Below, one piece after another: positions 1 to 12,400 of a DNA stretch of 64,000 bases. Source of the stretch: Stichopus chloronotus. Lineage: Eukaryota; Echinodermata; Holothuroidea; Aspidochirotida; Stichopodidae. The stretch spans positions 14,959,415 through 15,023,414 of the forward strand of contig CM037840.1 of assembly GCA_021234535.1 (NCBI GenBank), written 5' to 3'. The notes under the pieces are model-generated. The model was not told the origin of the DNA. It saw only the letters and a program-made list of their open reading frames with translations, and searched no databases. How positions within the stretch are numbered: the stretch's first letter is position 1; each line of letters begins with the position of its first letter. Position numbers and translations under genes: made by a program.

Positions 1-535
1 AGAGTCGGCCACATATACTCGTAAATGTATGGTCGTATCGATTCTGATATAACTTGATATAAAACAATGCCAGATATTTAATAAAAGTTTTGTAAGGCCA
101 TATCAATATTTCTATTTTAAATTTGGTTAGGTTTCCGGCACATAGACCGTCTTGGGAAGCTGTAGAATATATCCCTATACCAAAATGTGATACATTCATC
201 AAACCTTCAACAAAATTTGTTTCGAAATATTCCCAGAAAGATAATTGAAATCCACAATGCATTGCATGCATTAAAAATTGAAACAAAAGGGAAACAGAAA
301 TAAAAAGGAAAAGAGTGTGAAGCATTTTTATTGTTCACTATTGAGTAAGGCAACACCTTGCTCTACTTAAATCAATGCAATCTAATATTTAAAACAGACA
401 TTGTCAGAGATGTTTAGATAGTTTTTGCATTTTTTAGTTAAGCAAGACTTCTGATGCGAAGTATGGGAAGTATTTATTGTATAGTCCGCTAATTTTATTT
501 TGGTGCCGATATGGGTTTGATATGCATGACACCTG
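1..535. other. intergenic or intronic, nothing recognised
   Basis: AT-rich sequence with stops in every frame. I see no exon with convincing splice borders and no repeat shared with the rest of the window. Confidence 0.4.
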
Positions 536-905
536 TGATGCATGCAAATATACCATATACAATTTTATATGGGCAATATATGGCCTTTATGTCATATCAT
601 GTTATGTCTGTCAAATTTGTGTTTAAGCCAGATGCAACCCCTATATCTGGTCCAGATGTAAAGTCCCTACATGGCACACACCTGGAATTTCCAAGTATGG
701 AGCCTACATGGATTTGCCATGTATGCACCATTCCTGTCCCATATCAAATTTTAGCCATGCACAATTTTGTTTGGGCCATATATGGCCTTTGTGTTATATC
801 AGGTTAGAGCTGCCCAAATTTTGTTTCAATCTGATATAAACCCCATGTTTGGTCCAGACATGTCTCATACATAAATTTCCATATACAGCCTATATATGGA
901 TTTTG
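536..905 (+). repeat. degenerate direct duplication, period about 200 bp
   Basis: Two diverged copies follow each other. Both carry ACAATTTT, ATATATGGCCTTT, a TCATATCA-like block, CTGxCAAATTT and later GGTCCAGA and ACATGG blocks. The words near 580 recur near 781. The small open frame over the region is low-complexity and repeat-derived, so I do not call it a gene. Confidence 0.5.
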
Positions 906-1490
906 AATAGGGGATTTCATCAAAGTATATTAGTTACTTGTATAGTGACTGCTTTCTTAGATGCAAAAATGAATATTTCCAAAATGGTAGTTTTTCAAGA
1001 GCTCATATTACCGACAAAATGGATGCTATCTTTACTTAGCACACATGACTTTCCTGCTTTAGGATGGCTCGTCCTTCCCTGTCGTGTTGTTCCCTGCTTT
1101 GTTATAAACCATTGTTACAAACTATGTTTTACTAATGTTGTTGCTTTTGTATGAGCAGGGAGTTACCATGAGTAGCAATTGCCTGGTTTAGAGGCCATGT
1201 ATAAAAAAAAAATGGCTAGCCTTTTACAATATTAAGTAGGCTCATTCACTCGAATACTTGTCATTGGGCGTAAGGCGTGAAAAGAGATGCTGTTCAACGT
1301 AGCTCTACCTGCCTACGATATTTGCAGATTGTCTGTATTTGTTCATCCGTTATTTACATTTAACCCTCAACTTATTTCAACATACAGTCAAAACAAGGAG
1401 AGGTGCATGGGGTAAGAAAGTACGTACAAGTTTTCTTTGGAAATTTGTTGAAAATTAAAAAAAAAGGTAGGCCTATGGTATGTCTCCGAC
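906..1490. other. non-coding stretch, nothing recognised
   Basis: No supported gene. It contains an A-run near 1203-1211 and one TAGGCCTA word just before the inverted-repeat element that follows. Confidence 0.35.
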
Positions 1491-2084
1491 ATAGCGTGAT
1501 TCTGTCCCCAGTAGTCATGGGGCAAGATTTTTTTTTTCACTCCAACATACCTTCACTGTGATAACATCTTTCCAGTTCATGGACAATTAGGCAATACCCA
1601 TCATTGCTAGCCTTCTCCCTTCAGGGGTAAAAGGGTGTGAAACATTATCTTCTAAGCTCTAAGCTAACTGTAATTGTGTGGCTAGTCAACACTCACTTAA
1701 GCTGGGCCATGTATTCCTTTCTTTGTTTTAACAAATTCCTTGTTCTGCTTCTCTTATAAGTTTGTTGTCTTATTTCTGCACAGAAAGTAAGGAAAGTTTA
1801 CCAAGATTAAGTAAAAAGCATGCAGAACACAAAATCGGATATAGTCTATAAACATAATAGGAACAGACCTACTTGTGTGTTGATGGAGTAACCAATATCC
1901 CAGCTAAGATTGCAAAGGTAATTGACCAAAGTTACTGGGCCAGCCCAAGCGTGTAATTTCTACCTGAGGCAGTCAATCTCTGTGTGAGTAGTGAAAAATC
2001 CACAACCCGGAAATTCCCATACATAGTTCGGGTTCTCCACACAAAAATTCTGCCCCATCATTACAGGGACCAAAATCACCCTAT
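1491..2084 (+). mobile_element. non-autonomous inverted-repeat element (MITE-like), copy 1
   Basis: A 594-bp block that recurs at 34839-35429 in the same orientation and at 19530-20123 inverted. The ends form imperfect terminal inverted repeats of about 34 bp: the left end begins ATAGCGTGATTCTG and ends at CATGGGGCA; the right end, reverse-complemented, begins ATAGGGTGATTTTGG and ends at GATGGGGCA. There is no coding capacity. I cannot see a clear target-site duplication, so the superfamily is unassigned. Confidence 0.75.
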
Positions 2085-2215
2085 GGAATTGCCAAGAACG
2101 ATACAAGAGAGAGTTTAACGGTTGACCTTGGCGGTATTTTCCTGTATATCAAACCGTTTCTTCTCCTCCCTTCAACTGACAGCTCTCTGGTGAACACATA
2201 TACGATTGAACTAAA

Positions 2216-2241
2216 ATACCTCGCATTCGAATGCGAGGTAT
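2216..2241. repeat. 26-bp perfect palindrome
   Basis: The half-site ATACCTCGCATTC is followed directly by its exact reverse complement, with no spacer. It sits at the left edge of a dispersed repeat that recurs inverted near 22.6 kb; the palindrome itself is absent from that second copy. Confidence 0.7.
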
Positions 2242-2660
2242 GTGTCTCGATAACTCGATAACCGAAAATTTAATATGTATCAAACTTGGTATGTACATGT
2301 CTCACATTAAGTAGGAGTGTTTCATTGTTTGTGGTGCCTACATGACGTTACAACCGTGCAAAAGTGGTCAGCAGACCCTCTTTCATGCCCGATTACACAT
2401 GTATTACCTATGAACGTGACACCTAATACCCCTTGCTAGGCAGCTCAAGAACGCCTAGACATTGGACTGACACACCTGAATTGCTTTACGAGAACGATGC
2501 TTAATTGACCATGTGGATTATCACAGCATTAGGTGATAAAACTGACCTAAGGCGATGAAAATTTGCAACAAGTTGAACCTCAGTAGAACAAACGAAAAGT
2601 GAGGTTGAAGTGAATCCCATTTTAACCTACGAGTAACGGTATGATATGTTGCATATTACG
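2242..2660 (+). repeat. dispersed repeat, copy A
   Basis: Parts of this block recur in reverse complement at about 22590-22860. Shared elements are the GACACCTAATACCCCTTG region, ACACCTGAATT, the GACCATGTGGATTATCACAGC block, and the GTTGAACCTCAGT to CCCATTTTAAC region. The copies are diverged and no coding frame is evident. It is probably an old transposon fragment. Confidence 0.6.
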
Positions 2661-4134
2661 TAGTGGGTGAGACTCAAATTCCTGAAATAGCAATACTTTT
2701 TCTGTGTCTTGTCCGATTGGCTTCAAATGTGGTAGCAAGGTGTTTTTAGATATTAGGTACATGAACATATGGCATTTTTTCAATCTCATTAGCGTTGTTT
2801 GCTTCAGTAGGTGTAAGAGTGTACAGAAATTTGTTGTGCATAGCGTGGGCAATGAGCTTTTTGTTACTAACATTTCCGTTGCTCCATTTTCATGCTATAT
2901 GGATGCTGATATGGTCCATCAGTCTCCCTCCATCAAATCATGGAAGTACTGGTTGATTAAGTTCTTTCATGATCAAATGGAGAGGCAAATGATGTAGGTG
3001 GTCATAAAATAAAGTCTTGTTGAATCAGTTTACTTTCTTGTGTTTCCGTCCGGATATGTGCATTAAGTTACATAAGTTGCATTACCCTAAACAAACAAAT
3101 ACTCTAGTGTAGAATCTTGTATAGTCAACTGTTCTTCTGCGTTTTGTAGTTTTAACCCTATTGCTTCATACCCTAGGAATTAATATCTTCAGTTAATTAA
3201 AATGGCTTCTTTCATATATGTGAGAGCCCAGCTAATAATTGTATGTATATTGAAGTACAGAGAACCATTATGTGCCCTTTCGGCTCTTGTTAAGTCATGC
3301 TAAATACTTTGCCAATTTATTTGAAAATAAGAATTCAAAGTAGTATTCTTTTCTCTCTGTTATTTATTTCTGTTTTCTATTTTTCTCTGTAATTTGCTCT
3401 TCATATATCCTTACAATATAATTATTGCCTTACTCATGGTGAATACCTCAAAGGTATTCATACATTCTAAACCAACTTCTATTATTTAATGCAATCCACA
3501 TAACAATGATCCATTTCATGTACTGTAAAAATTCTTGCTTCGTGTTTCCAACTATCAGAATAAAGTAGCCACGTAACCATTACTTCCACATCCCTTGGCA
3601 ATATGCAGTATCCTGGTTCACGTCTGTCATTTGCAAAGGCTATGGCCACAGTTTGGACACTTGTGTGAAATATTGCTCACCTCCTCTTTTCAAAATCAAC
3701 TTTACATATGATCCGATTGATTTCATTGTTCTAAACGCCAGAGAAGACGATACGTAACCACTTTCCTAATCGCCTTTGGTAGAGACAATGTTTGGCAAAT
3801 GTTGTAGCTATGGTGGAGACCATGTTTGACTCGTGCCGGTAGGTATCTGCCCCAACCCCCCCCCTCAAAAAAAAAAAAACCCGGCTTATGATAGATGCGG
3901 TCTTAAAATCTTGACTTAAGCAGAACTACATGGTTGGTGTCTGTAAGTATACAGGATGTGACGCTAGCAAACTATCTTGCTGTTGACTGTTGGAATTGTT
4001 TTCTCCATGAGACCTGCCTTTTTGTAATGTATTTTACATTATTTGCTTTTTATAATAATCTTAAGTCACAAAATGATACTTTTTGATGAACCAAATGAGT
4101 ACTGATGACCTCTCTTTTCACCCGTAACATTTAG
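2661..4134. other. non-coding stretch upstream of the mucin-like TIL exon
   Basis: No convincing exon. A Cys-containing open frame near 3590-3760 lacks clear splice borders and was not called. The DNA immediately before 4135 is a pyrimidine-rich acceptor ending in TTTAG, so this stretch is presumably the intron upstream of the TIL exon. The earlier exons of that gene were not found. Confidence 0.4.
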
Positions 4135-4488
4135 CCATTCAATGCGAAGAATGCGCTACATACGATCCATGCATCAACCCTTGTGAGTACAACTGCCGCT
4201 TGTTAGAACTTCGGAATAGTGCCGGAGGCTGCGGTTACACTTGTGTGGAAGGTTGTGCCTGCCCACGTAACGGGTTCTATGAAAATGGCCAATGTTTCGA
4301 CGTATGCCCCCATGTCATAATTACGGAGATGACCACGATAGTGAAGACCACCACAGAGGGTGTCACGACTTCACCTCCGAGCACAACTGTGGCGACAACA
4401 ACGCTAAAAATAACGACTCCACCAATACCGGGAACATCACCGGGGACCTCACCCATCTCTTCAACACAACCCACAACTACAGAGATTT
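4135..4488 (+). CDS. mucin-like gene, TIL cysteine-rich exon (5' partial gene)
   Basis: First recognisable exon of a secreted mucin-like protein. Acceptor TTTAG precedes 4135 and donor GTGAGT follows 4488; both borders are phase 1. The N-terminal 60 residues hold eleven cysteines in the spacing of a trypsin-inhibitor-like (TIL) domain, with YDPCINPCEYNC, GGCGYTCVEGCAC and ENGQCFDVC as landmarks. The remaining half turns into Thr/Pro/Ser-rich sequence (TTEGVTTSPPSTT and similar), the start of the O-glycosylation region continued downstream. In gel-forming mucins, VWF, otogelin and SCO-spondin a TIL module follows VWD and C8 modules; those should lie upstream but I could not find them. The small open frame starting at 4200 misses the first 22 residues because it begins inside the exon. 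Confidence 0.8.
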
Positions 4489-5463
4489 GTGAGTACAGAT
4501 CAAACATTTTTAAAATGTGACAAACGATAACATGACATTTGGTTATATCTTTCTTTCTTTTTTCCACAGAGCTTAAATTTGAAAAAAAGGTCTTGCATTT
4601 TCTATCAGTTGCTTTTTAAGGATCTATAGCAAAATTAGTCTTTTAGTCATTTTACCCGCTTCCATTTCTAAACAAACAACAAAAGTAACATATCCAACAG
4701 GTACTAAATCAGTATCCATTACGATCTATGACCTGAAGAAGTAAATAAGATTCTATTCACACTCAGTAGTACTTTTGATTAAGCAACAAAAGGTACAAAA
4801 CTTACAATTGTTTCAGATGTGCGGTACCATTTGAGAAAATAATTTCACCCTTCTGGGTAACATATGAGGAACTTGCTCCAGACCAAAACCCCAACAGAAG
4901 GAATCTCATATGAGTAATACGCTGGTTATGTCAAGTATTGGGATTTATCAAGTTTACTTTATTTCCTTAGTGTTATGTATCGCCTGTTAGCAATTTATTG
5001 TACTTCACGTATGTGTTCGTATCAAATTATGAGGTGGAGTTAAATGATCTGTCTTGTTTCTGTAATCTGTTGTATCGTGTATGTCTTCGAGACACATAAC
5101 GTTTTTATTGATACATGGTAATGATTGGTCCAACTAGTTTCGCCAAGTACCGATGAATTGTGTATGGCTCTTGATATATTCTGTCTATCAGAGTCATTGT
5201 CCTTGTCTCATGTCTTCGAACGTAACGGAGTCATTCCATTGAACTTGCCTGAGTTTATTCTGAGCAAGGTTTCGGTCTTTGTCTAACGTGTATTTCCAAT
5301 CTGTTCTTTTTCGTAATATATATTTTTTTTTGGTAAAAAAAAAAAACTTCCTGTTCACCGTTTTGTCTTTTATTTGATTGATATTCTTTTTGAAAAAAGG
5401 AGTCTCACTTAGTGTTGGTATTGATCTCGAATGTAATTTCTTGATTGTATTCATTTGTAAACA

Positions 5464-5505
5464 TGTATATATATATATACAATATATATATATACAACAT
5501 ATACA
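5464..5505. repeat. AT/AC-rich microsatellite
   Basis: Runs of TATATATA interrupted by CAATATATATA and CAACATATA. Simple-sequence repeat inside the mucin-gene intron. Confidence 0.7.
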
Positions 5506-6330
5506 AACGATATAATTATATAGGTAATTAAGTGCATAGGCTTAATAATTTAAGTAGTATCTACACATATATATATGAAAGGAACATAAGCTCTGAAAGA
5601 GCTTGAGGTGACGTCTACAAGAAGGTTAATAAAAGTGTAAACATTAAAGTAAAATATGAGGTGATTAATAAAAAGAAAACTTAACAACAGGAATATACAG
5701 CGAAAATTGTTCCACCCATATTGAAGTTGCAATTAGCTACGTTTAATTTTGCATGTAAACTAGTGCAGAGTATTGTTGTGCGTTTACCTTCCAGGCGGCT
5801 GGATTTGTCAATGGTCACCGATATGATAAACATTACACAGATGAAGTTATGACAGGAATTGAGACCTTTGAGAGAGAGGTCAATATTGTATTTGTGATCA
5901 AAGGTCAACTTTTTTCGTTGATATGACTGGCCAAGAAAATGAATTTGAATCAAATAGATGGTGAGAGATGAATCAGGAAAAACAGAAGAGTAGTAAAACG
6001 GAGAGAAAACAGAATTAGCAAGAATTCGCTATCTGAAAATAAAGATGGCAGTTATCACTTGGACGTTACCCGACTGCTCTCCATGATATTCAGGTCAGAA
6101 CCACTTCACTAACTTAACCAATCAGCCTTACGAAAATCAGCCTACTCACATCGTTGCTAAATGCTGTGTTGGAGTCTCTCTACAGAAGCTTAGCTCTGTA
6201 GCTTATTGAATTTTAGAATTACTGCTATTTGCGGAAGGCACAAGGAATGCAAAAGTAATAGCATACTGAAAAAGTTTCTTGTATTGAAGAACTAACATTA
6301 AAGCGTAATTGAGAAGGAGTTAAGCAAGGA

Positions 6331-6705
6331 GATCCCACTGTCTTGAGAGATTCCACTGTTTTGAGAGATTCCACTGTGTTGAGAGATCCCATTGACTTCA
6401 GAGATATCTCACTGTCTTGAGAGATCCCACTGTCTTGAGAGATTCCACTGTCTTGAGAGATTCCACTGTCTTGAGAGATCCCATTGACTTCAGAGATATC
6501 TCACTGTCTTGAGAGATCCCACTGTCTTGAGAGATTCCACTGTCTTAAGAGATTCCATTGACTTCAAAAATATCTTACTGTCTTGAGAGATCCCACTGTC
6601 TTGAAAGATTCCACTGTGTTGAGAGATCCCATTGACTTCAGAGATATCTCACTGTCTTGAGAGATCTCGTTTACTTGAGATATCCAATTTGTTGAGAGAT
6701 CCTAC
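6331..6705. repeat. minisatellite of GAGAGATxCCACTGTCTT units
   Basis: About 18 variants of a unit of roughly 20 bp, CACTGTCTTGAGAGATTC or CACTGTCTTGAGAGATCC, in tandem. A second-order pattern is visible: every few units a variant with CCCATTGACTTCAGAGATATC is inserted. It lies in the intron about 130 bp before the microexon acceptor. Confidence 0.85.
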
Positions 6706-6838
6706 TAGCTTGGCACGCAGAGGTCTGAGAAGTGTAAATGTTCAGTGACTGTTACTGTGTAAGTTTGATAACTTGTTGTTAATATTTTTGTAACATTGTT
6801 TTGTTGTACTAACATATTAATCTTATCTTTCTTTGCAG

Positions 6839-6856
6839 CCGAAATTCCAACAACGG
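6839..6856 (+). CDS. mucin-like gene, 18-nt microexon
   Basis: Acceptor TTTCTTTGCAG, then 18 exon bases, then donor GTGAGT. Both borders are phase 1, matching the flanking exons. Spliced in, it joins the TIL exon to the large Thr-rich exon in frame and adds six residues around EIPTT, the same style as the neighbouring Thr/Pro repeats. Without it, the last base of the TIL exon (T) plus the first two of the large exon (AA) would make a TAA stop. The microexon is therefore needed if those two exons are joined. No transcript evidence is available here. Confidence 0.7.
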
Positions 6857-9449
6857 GTGAGTTTGTGAACTTTTTAGGGATGAACTTTACTTAGCCCTTA
6901 TGATGTGATGGTGAAATTCGGGCCATATCGGGCACCTCCTCCTGCCTAAATTGGTAGCCAATGAACCAAGCAATGGGACGATTTCTCATTGAAACACGGC
7001 AATATTAAGCATTCAATTATTTTGTCTTTTTGGCGATGACTCTACATCTGATGGTGTTGTTACCTTTTATATCATGAGATGGTTACTACTATATCAATGA
7101 GATGGTTGTCGTATGAGGTCAGCGACGTGACGTGAGGAGTTATTTAAAAGATACACTCAGAGAATGTGCTATGATCTATGAGATGCGTGCCATACTTCAT
7201 AAACTGACAATTACCCCGGCAGGTGGTGCTTAAGTTTGATTCAGTGAGCGACCAGGTATCTAATCCAAGCTTCCCAAAGGTAACGTAATTAAATCCATAA
7301 TGCACAGATTTAGTGTTACGAATCCTCCACCTTAGTTTTTGTGCAATATCTGTCTGCTGTTTTACCCGGTCCAAAGAAGGAGCGGGATGTCCAACATGGT
7401 TCCGCAGATTACCACCTTTTATTAAAGTGATAACGTGCGTAGGCAAAAGGTAAAAACATTGAAATTTCATCTCCAAAAGTTTGGCAAGGCTTTTAATTAC
7501 ACCATTCAGACAATCTGGGAAAATAAATAGGTTTCAGTTGGTTAATTTTGTCATATGACTTCAAATTCTTCTAACATAGCGACAGAAAGTGTAGAATACG
7601 ATAATGTACTGATTGACAGTTTTCATTCAAATCAACGGTGTGCTTCTTTGACCAAGCCAATGGGAGGTCTACTGGTATTGAATATTCAGTTATCAACTAA
7701 AGATCAATGACGACGCGGGCAAGGTTGTGTTCAGTTCATAGGTTATTTGTAGATACAGTGTTTTCTTTCACCAAAATACTACAATTCGCGATACCTACCA
7801 AGGAGAGACGGCTTGAGTAGTATGTTTTTGATACTAGTGAGACCTGTACGGTTGCATATTCATTATGTAGGCGGTTATAGCAAGAACCGTTAATTTTCAA
7901 ATATGATTTCTGTTTCTTACTGTTTTATGCCAATCCTGTTACTTTTCGAAGTGGTGACTGTCATTTTCCTTCATTGAAATGCATAGTCCGTTCATGTACA
8001 ACCTCGCGAGTACACTTAAAAATAAAGAAAAAGTTAAGATCAAACATACTCTTATCTTTTTGGTTTTTCAGTACACACGCAGTCCCTTTAAATAATGCGA
8101 GGTTCTTATTCATCAGCGTATGTTTACATGTTCATTGTAGAGTTATGCGGAAGTTAAAAAAATGCTGTCCAAAACAAGAAAATCTTATCCCCATATGTTG
8201 ACAATTTTCAGCAGAATGTCTAAATTACGTGAAAATTCACATGAAAAAAAATTTAAGAAAATTCTCAATTGTCTAGTTGTGGTATTGGAAAAGTATTCAA
8301 ACTGGTCAAATAACAATTTATCATATCTCGTTAATTCAACATTGTTTTACTGTTTTTCTAAAATGTTAACTTGTTTTCTTCTTTTTAAGTTGTCGAAGAA
8401 ATTCAACAGTTTTGTGCAAAGTGTTCGAATGACATCTTATCGTATCTATCTTGTCAATTAAACAATTTTCTGCAAATGTTGACCTGTTCTCTTCCTTTTA
8501 AAAAAGAGTAGTTAAACAGTTTTTAGCAAAATGTTGAAAAGACAATTTGGTAACTTTTGCATAATGTAGTCTTGATCAACATTTTTTCAAAGTAAGAGTA
8601 ATAAACAATATTCTGCGCAGTGCGAAAATTTTAAAGTGCCATCAAAATAAGAGTATCTACATTTATTAGAATAAGGCAAAGATATTTTTACCTTGATGAC
8701 AATATTCAGCTTAGGTAGGGTTAAGATTAAAATATGAAAATCTTAACAATAAAACCAAATCGATTTATCTTTTATGTTTTTCTTACTTAATTTTATGTAT
8801 TTATAATGGTGGACAGTAAAGTGAGAGAGACGTTTCTACACAACTCTTTCAAAAAACTAGTAGATTTAGATAAGATGCTCTGTGGGTGTTTTACATTCGG
8901 TAGTTTTCAAAATCTTGGAGATGTGTATGCAATAACTCCATGTTTTTTTTTAACGTTTTATTAATACACTTGGTTCCTAAAAAAACAATTTTGAAGTCAT
9001 ATCTTTGGGAAAGAGGGATCTTTTTAATAATTATAGAAAATGTTGGATACATTGTTTGGACCATTGAAATGTTATTTCGTTTTGTTGCAATTCCCATTTT
9101 TGATATGTCCCTGTAGTAGTATGGTTTTAGGTTGTATGCATTAACGTTTTTTGTGACATTTGATGTCATGATACCACGCTTTTCTTTGTTTTCAATATCC
9201 CTGTTTTTCCATTACATGTACGTGACATAACTTCAGTATTTAATATTACTATTGCTAATTCTTATGTCTTTCCAAAACATCAGAAGTTGTGTTTCTCTGT
9301 TGACTTTTCAAAATTATTTCAATTTCAACACTTTTTCACTTCATTTGCAAAATTTTACCAAAGCATCCATTTTATTTTATCTGCGGTCACTCAACCTCAT
9401 TTTCTGTGGATGCAAATAAAGATATATTTTGTCTTTTATTCACATATAG
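6857..9449. other. intron of the mucin-like gene
   Basis: AT-rich, from GTGAGT at 6857 to the acceptor CACATATAG at 9449. No gene was recognised on either strand. A degenerate direct repeat lies at 8310-8560. Confidence 0.6.
8310..8560. repeat. degenerate tandem pair, unit about 120-130 bp
   Basis: Two diverged copies share, in order, TTATC(A/G)TATCT, TCAATTxAACA, CTGxxAAATGTT, TTGTTTTCTTC/CTGTTCTCTTCCTTTT and AACAGTTTT. It is AT-rich and not coding. Confidence 0.4.
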
Positions 9450-12400
9450 AAACGACAACGGTAACGAAAACGACGGCGGAAATGACAACACCAACAACGA
9501 CACAAACAGAAAAAACGACATCTCTCCATACCACAACCAGTCCAACAGCAACTTCTGTACCATCTACCACAACAAAACAACCAACAACGACACAAGCAAC
9601 AACCCCAACTGAAACTACTCCAGTGGTAACTACGTCACCACAAGTAACAACAACTCCATCAGAAGTAATCACTACAATAGAAATCACATCACCACAAACA
9701 ATAACGCCATCTAAAGTAACAACAGAACAGACAACAACTCGGATACCAACCATCACAACAGAACAATCAACCACACCACAAAAGTCAACAGTAACTGAAA
9801 CTACCCCAGTCATAACAACCACAGAACGAGGAACAACACAAATACCCGAAACAACAACTCCTGAACAGACCCCAACAAGTCCAATAACAACACCAACCAA
9901 TGCAACAACGCAACAACCAACAACTTCTGTACCATCTACCACAACAAAACAACCAACAACGACACAAGCAACAACCCCAACTGAAACTACTCCAGTGGTA
10001 ACTACGTCACCACAAGTAACAACAACTCCATCAGAAGTAACCACTACAATAGAAATCACATCACCACAAACAATAGCACCATCTAAAGTAACAACAGAAC
10101 AGACAACCACTCGGATACCAACCATCACAACAGAACAATCAACCACACCACAAAAGTCAACAGTAACTGAAACTACCCCAGTCATAACAACCACAGAACG
10201 AGGAACAACACAAATACCCGAAACAACAACTCCTGAACAGACCCCAACAAGTCCAATAACAACACCAACCAATGCAACAACGCAACAACCAACAACTTCT
10301 GTACCATCTACCACAACAAAACAACCAACAACGACACAAGCAACAACCCCAACTGAAACTACTCCAGTGGTAACTACGTCACCACAAGTAACAACAACTC
10401 CATCAGAAGTAACCACTACAATAGAAATCACAACACGACAAACAATAACACCATCTAAAGTAACAACAGAACAGACAACCACTCGGATACCAACCATCAC
10501 AACAGAACAATCAACCACACCACAAAAGTCAACAGTAACTGAAACTACCCCAGTCATAACAACCACAGAACGAGGAACAACACAAATACCCGAAACAACA
10601 ACTCCTGAACAGACCCCAACAAGTCCAATAACAACACCAACCAATGCAACAACGCAACAACCAACAACTTCTGTACCATCTACCACAACAAAACAACCAA
10701 CAACGACACAAGCAACAACCCCAACTGAAACTACTCCAGTGGTAACTACGTCACCACAAGTAACAACAACTCCATCAGAAGTAACCACTACAATAGAAAT
10801 CACAACACTACAAACAATAACACCATCTAAAGTAACAACAGAACAGACAACAACTCGGATACCAACCATCACAACAGAACAATCAACCACAACACAAAAG
10901 TCAACAGTAACTGAAACTACCCCAGTCATAACAACCACAGAACGAGGAACAACACAAATACCCGAAACAACAACTCCTGAACAGACCCCAACAAGTCCAA
11001 TAACAACACCAACCAATGCAACAACGCAACAACCAACAACTTCTGTACCATCTACCACAACAAAACAACCAACAACGACACAAGCAACAACCCCAACTGA
11101 AACTACTCCAGTGGTAACTACGTCACCACAAGTAACAACAACTCCATCAGAAGTAACCACTACAATAGAAATCACAACACCACAAACAATAACACCATCT
11201 AAAGTAACAACAGAACAGACAACAACTCGGATACCAACCATCACAACAGAACAATCAACCACACCACAAAAGTCAACAGTAACTGAAACTACAACAACGA
11301 CACAAAGAACAACCCCAACTGAAACTACTCCAGTGGTAACTACGTCACCACAAGTAACAACAACTCCATCAGAAGTAACCACTACAATAGAAATCACAAC
11401 ACCACAAACAATAACACCATCTAAAGTAACAACAGAACAGACAACAACTCGGATACCAACCATCACAACAGAACAATCAACCACACCACAAAAGTCAACA
11501 GTAACTGAAACTACAACAACGACACAAGCAACAACCCCAACTGAAACTACTCCAGTGGTAACTACGTCACCACAAGTAACAACAACTCCATCAGAAGTAA
11601 CCACTACAATAGAAATCACAACACCACAAACAATAACACCATCTAAAGTAACAACAGAACAGACAACCACTCGGATACCAACCATCACAACAGAACAATC
11701 AACCACACCACAAAAGTCAACAGTAACTGAAACTACCCCAGTCATAACAACCACAGAACGAGGAACAACACAAATACCCGAAACAACAACTCCTGAACAG
11801 ACCCCAACAAGTCCAATAACAACACCAACCAATGCAACAACGCAACAACCAACAACTTCTGTACCATCTACCACAACAAAACAACCAACAACGACACAAG
11901 CAACAACCCCAACTGAAACTACTCCAGTGGTAACTACGTCACCACAAGTAACAACAACTCCATCAGAAGTAACCACTACAATAGAAATCACATCACCACA
12001 AACAATAACACCATCTAAAGTAACAACAGAACAGACAACCACTCGGATACCAACCATCACAACAGAACAATCAACCACACCACAAAAGTCAACAGTAACT
12101 GAAACTACCCCAGTCATAACAACCACAGAACGAGGAACAACACAAATACCCGAAACAACAACTCCTGAACAGACCCCAACAAGTCCAATAACAACACCAA
12201 CCAATGCAACAACGCAACAACCAACAACTTCTGTACCATCTACCACAACAAAACAACCAACAACGACACAAGCAACAACCCCAACTGAAACTACTCCAGT
12301 GGTAACTACGTCACCACAAGTAACAACAACTCCATCAGAAGTAACCACTACAATAGAAATCACAACACCACAAACAATAACACCATCTAAAGTAACAACA

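Larger units (their letters stand above)
4489..6838. other. intron of the mucin-like gene
   Basis: Runs from donor GTGAGT at 4489 to the CTTTGCAG acceptor at 6838. It contains an AT microsatellite near 5464-5505 and a minisatellite at 6331-6705. Small open frames inside it resemble nothing I know. A CAG at about 4570 would give TAG when joined to the upstream exon and is not a usable acceptor. Confidence 0.6.

Noticed and set aside
3590..3760. Cys-containing open stretch (WFTSVICKGYG and CVKYC) considered as a C8-type exon
   Set aside because: No clear acceptor or donor in phase with the TIL exon, and cysteine spacing does not match a C8 module.
4277..4567. - strand open frame over the TIL exon
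   Set aside because: Val-rich antisense shadow of Thr/Pro-rich coding sequence.
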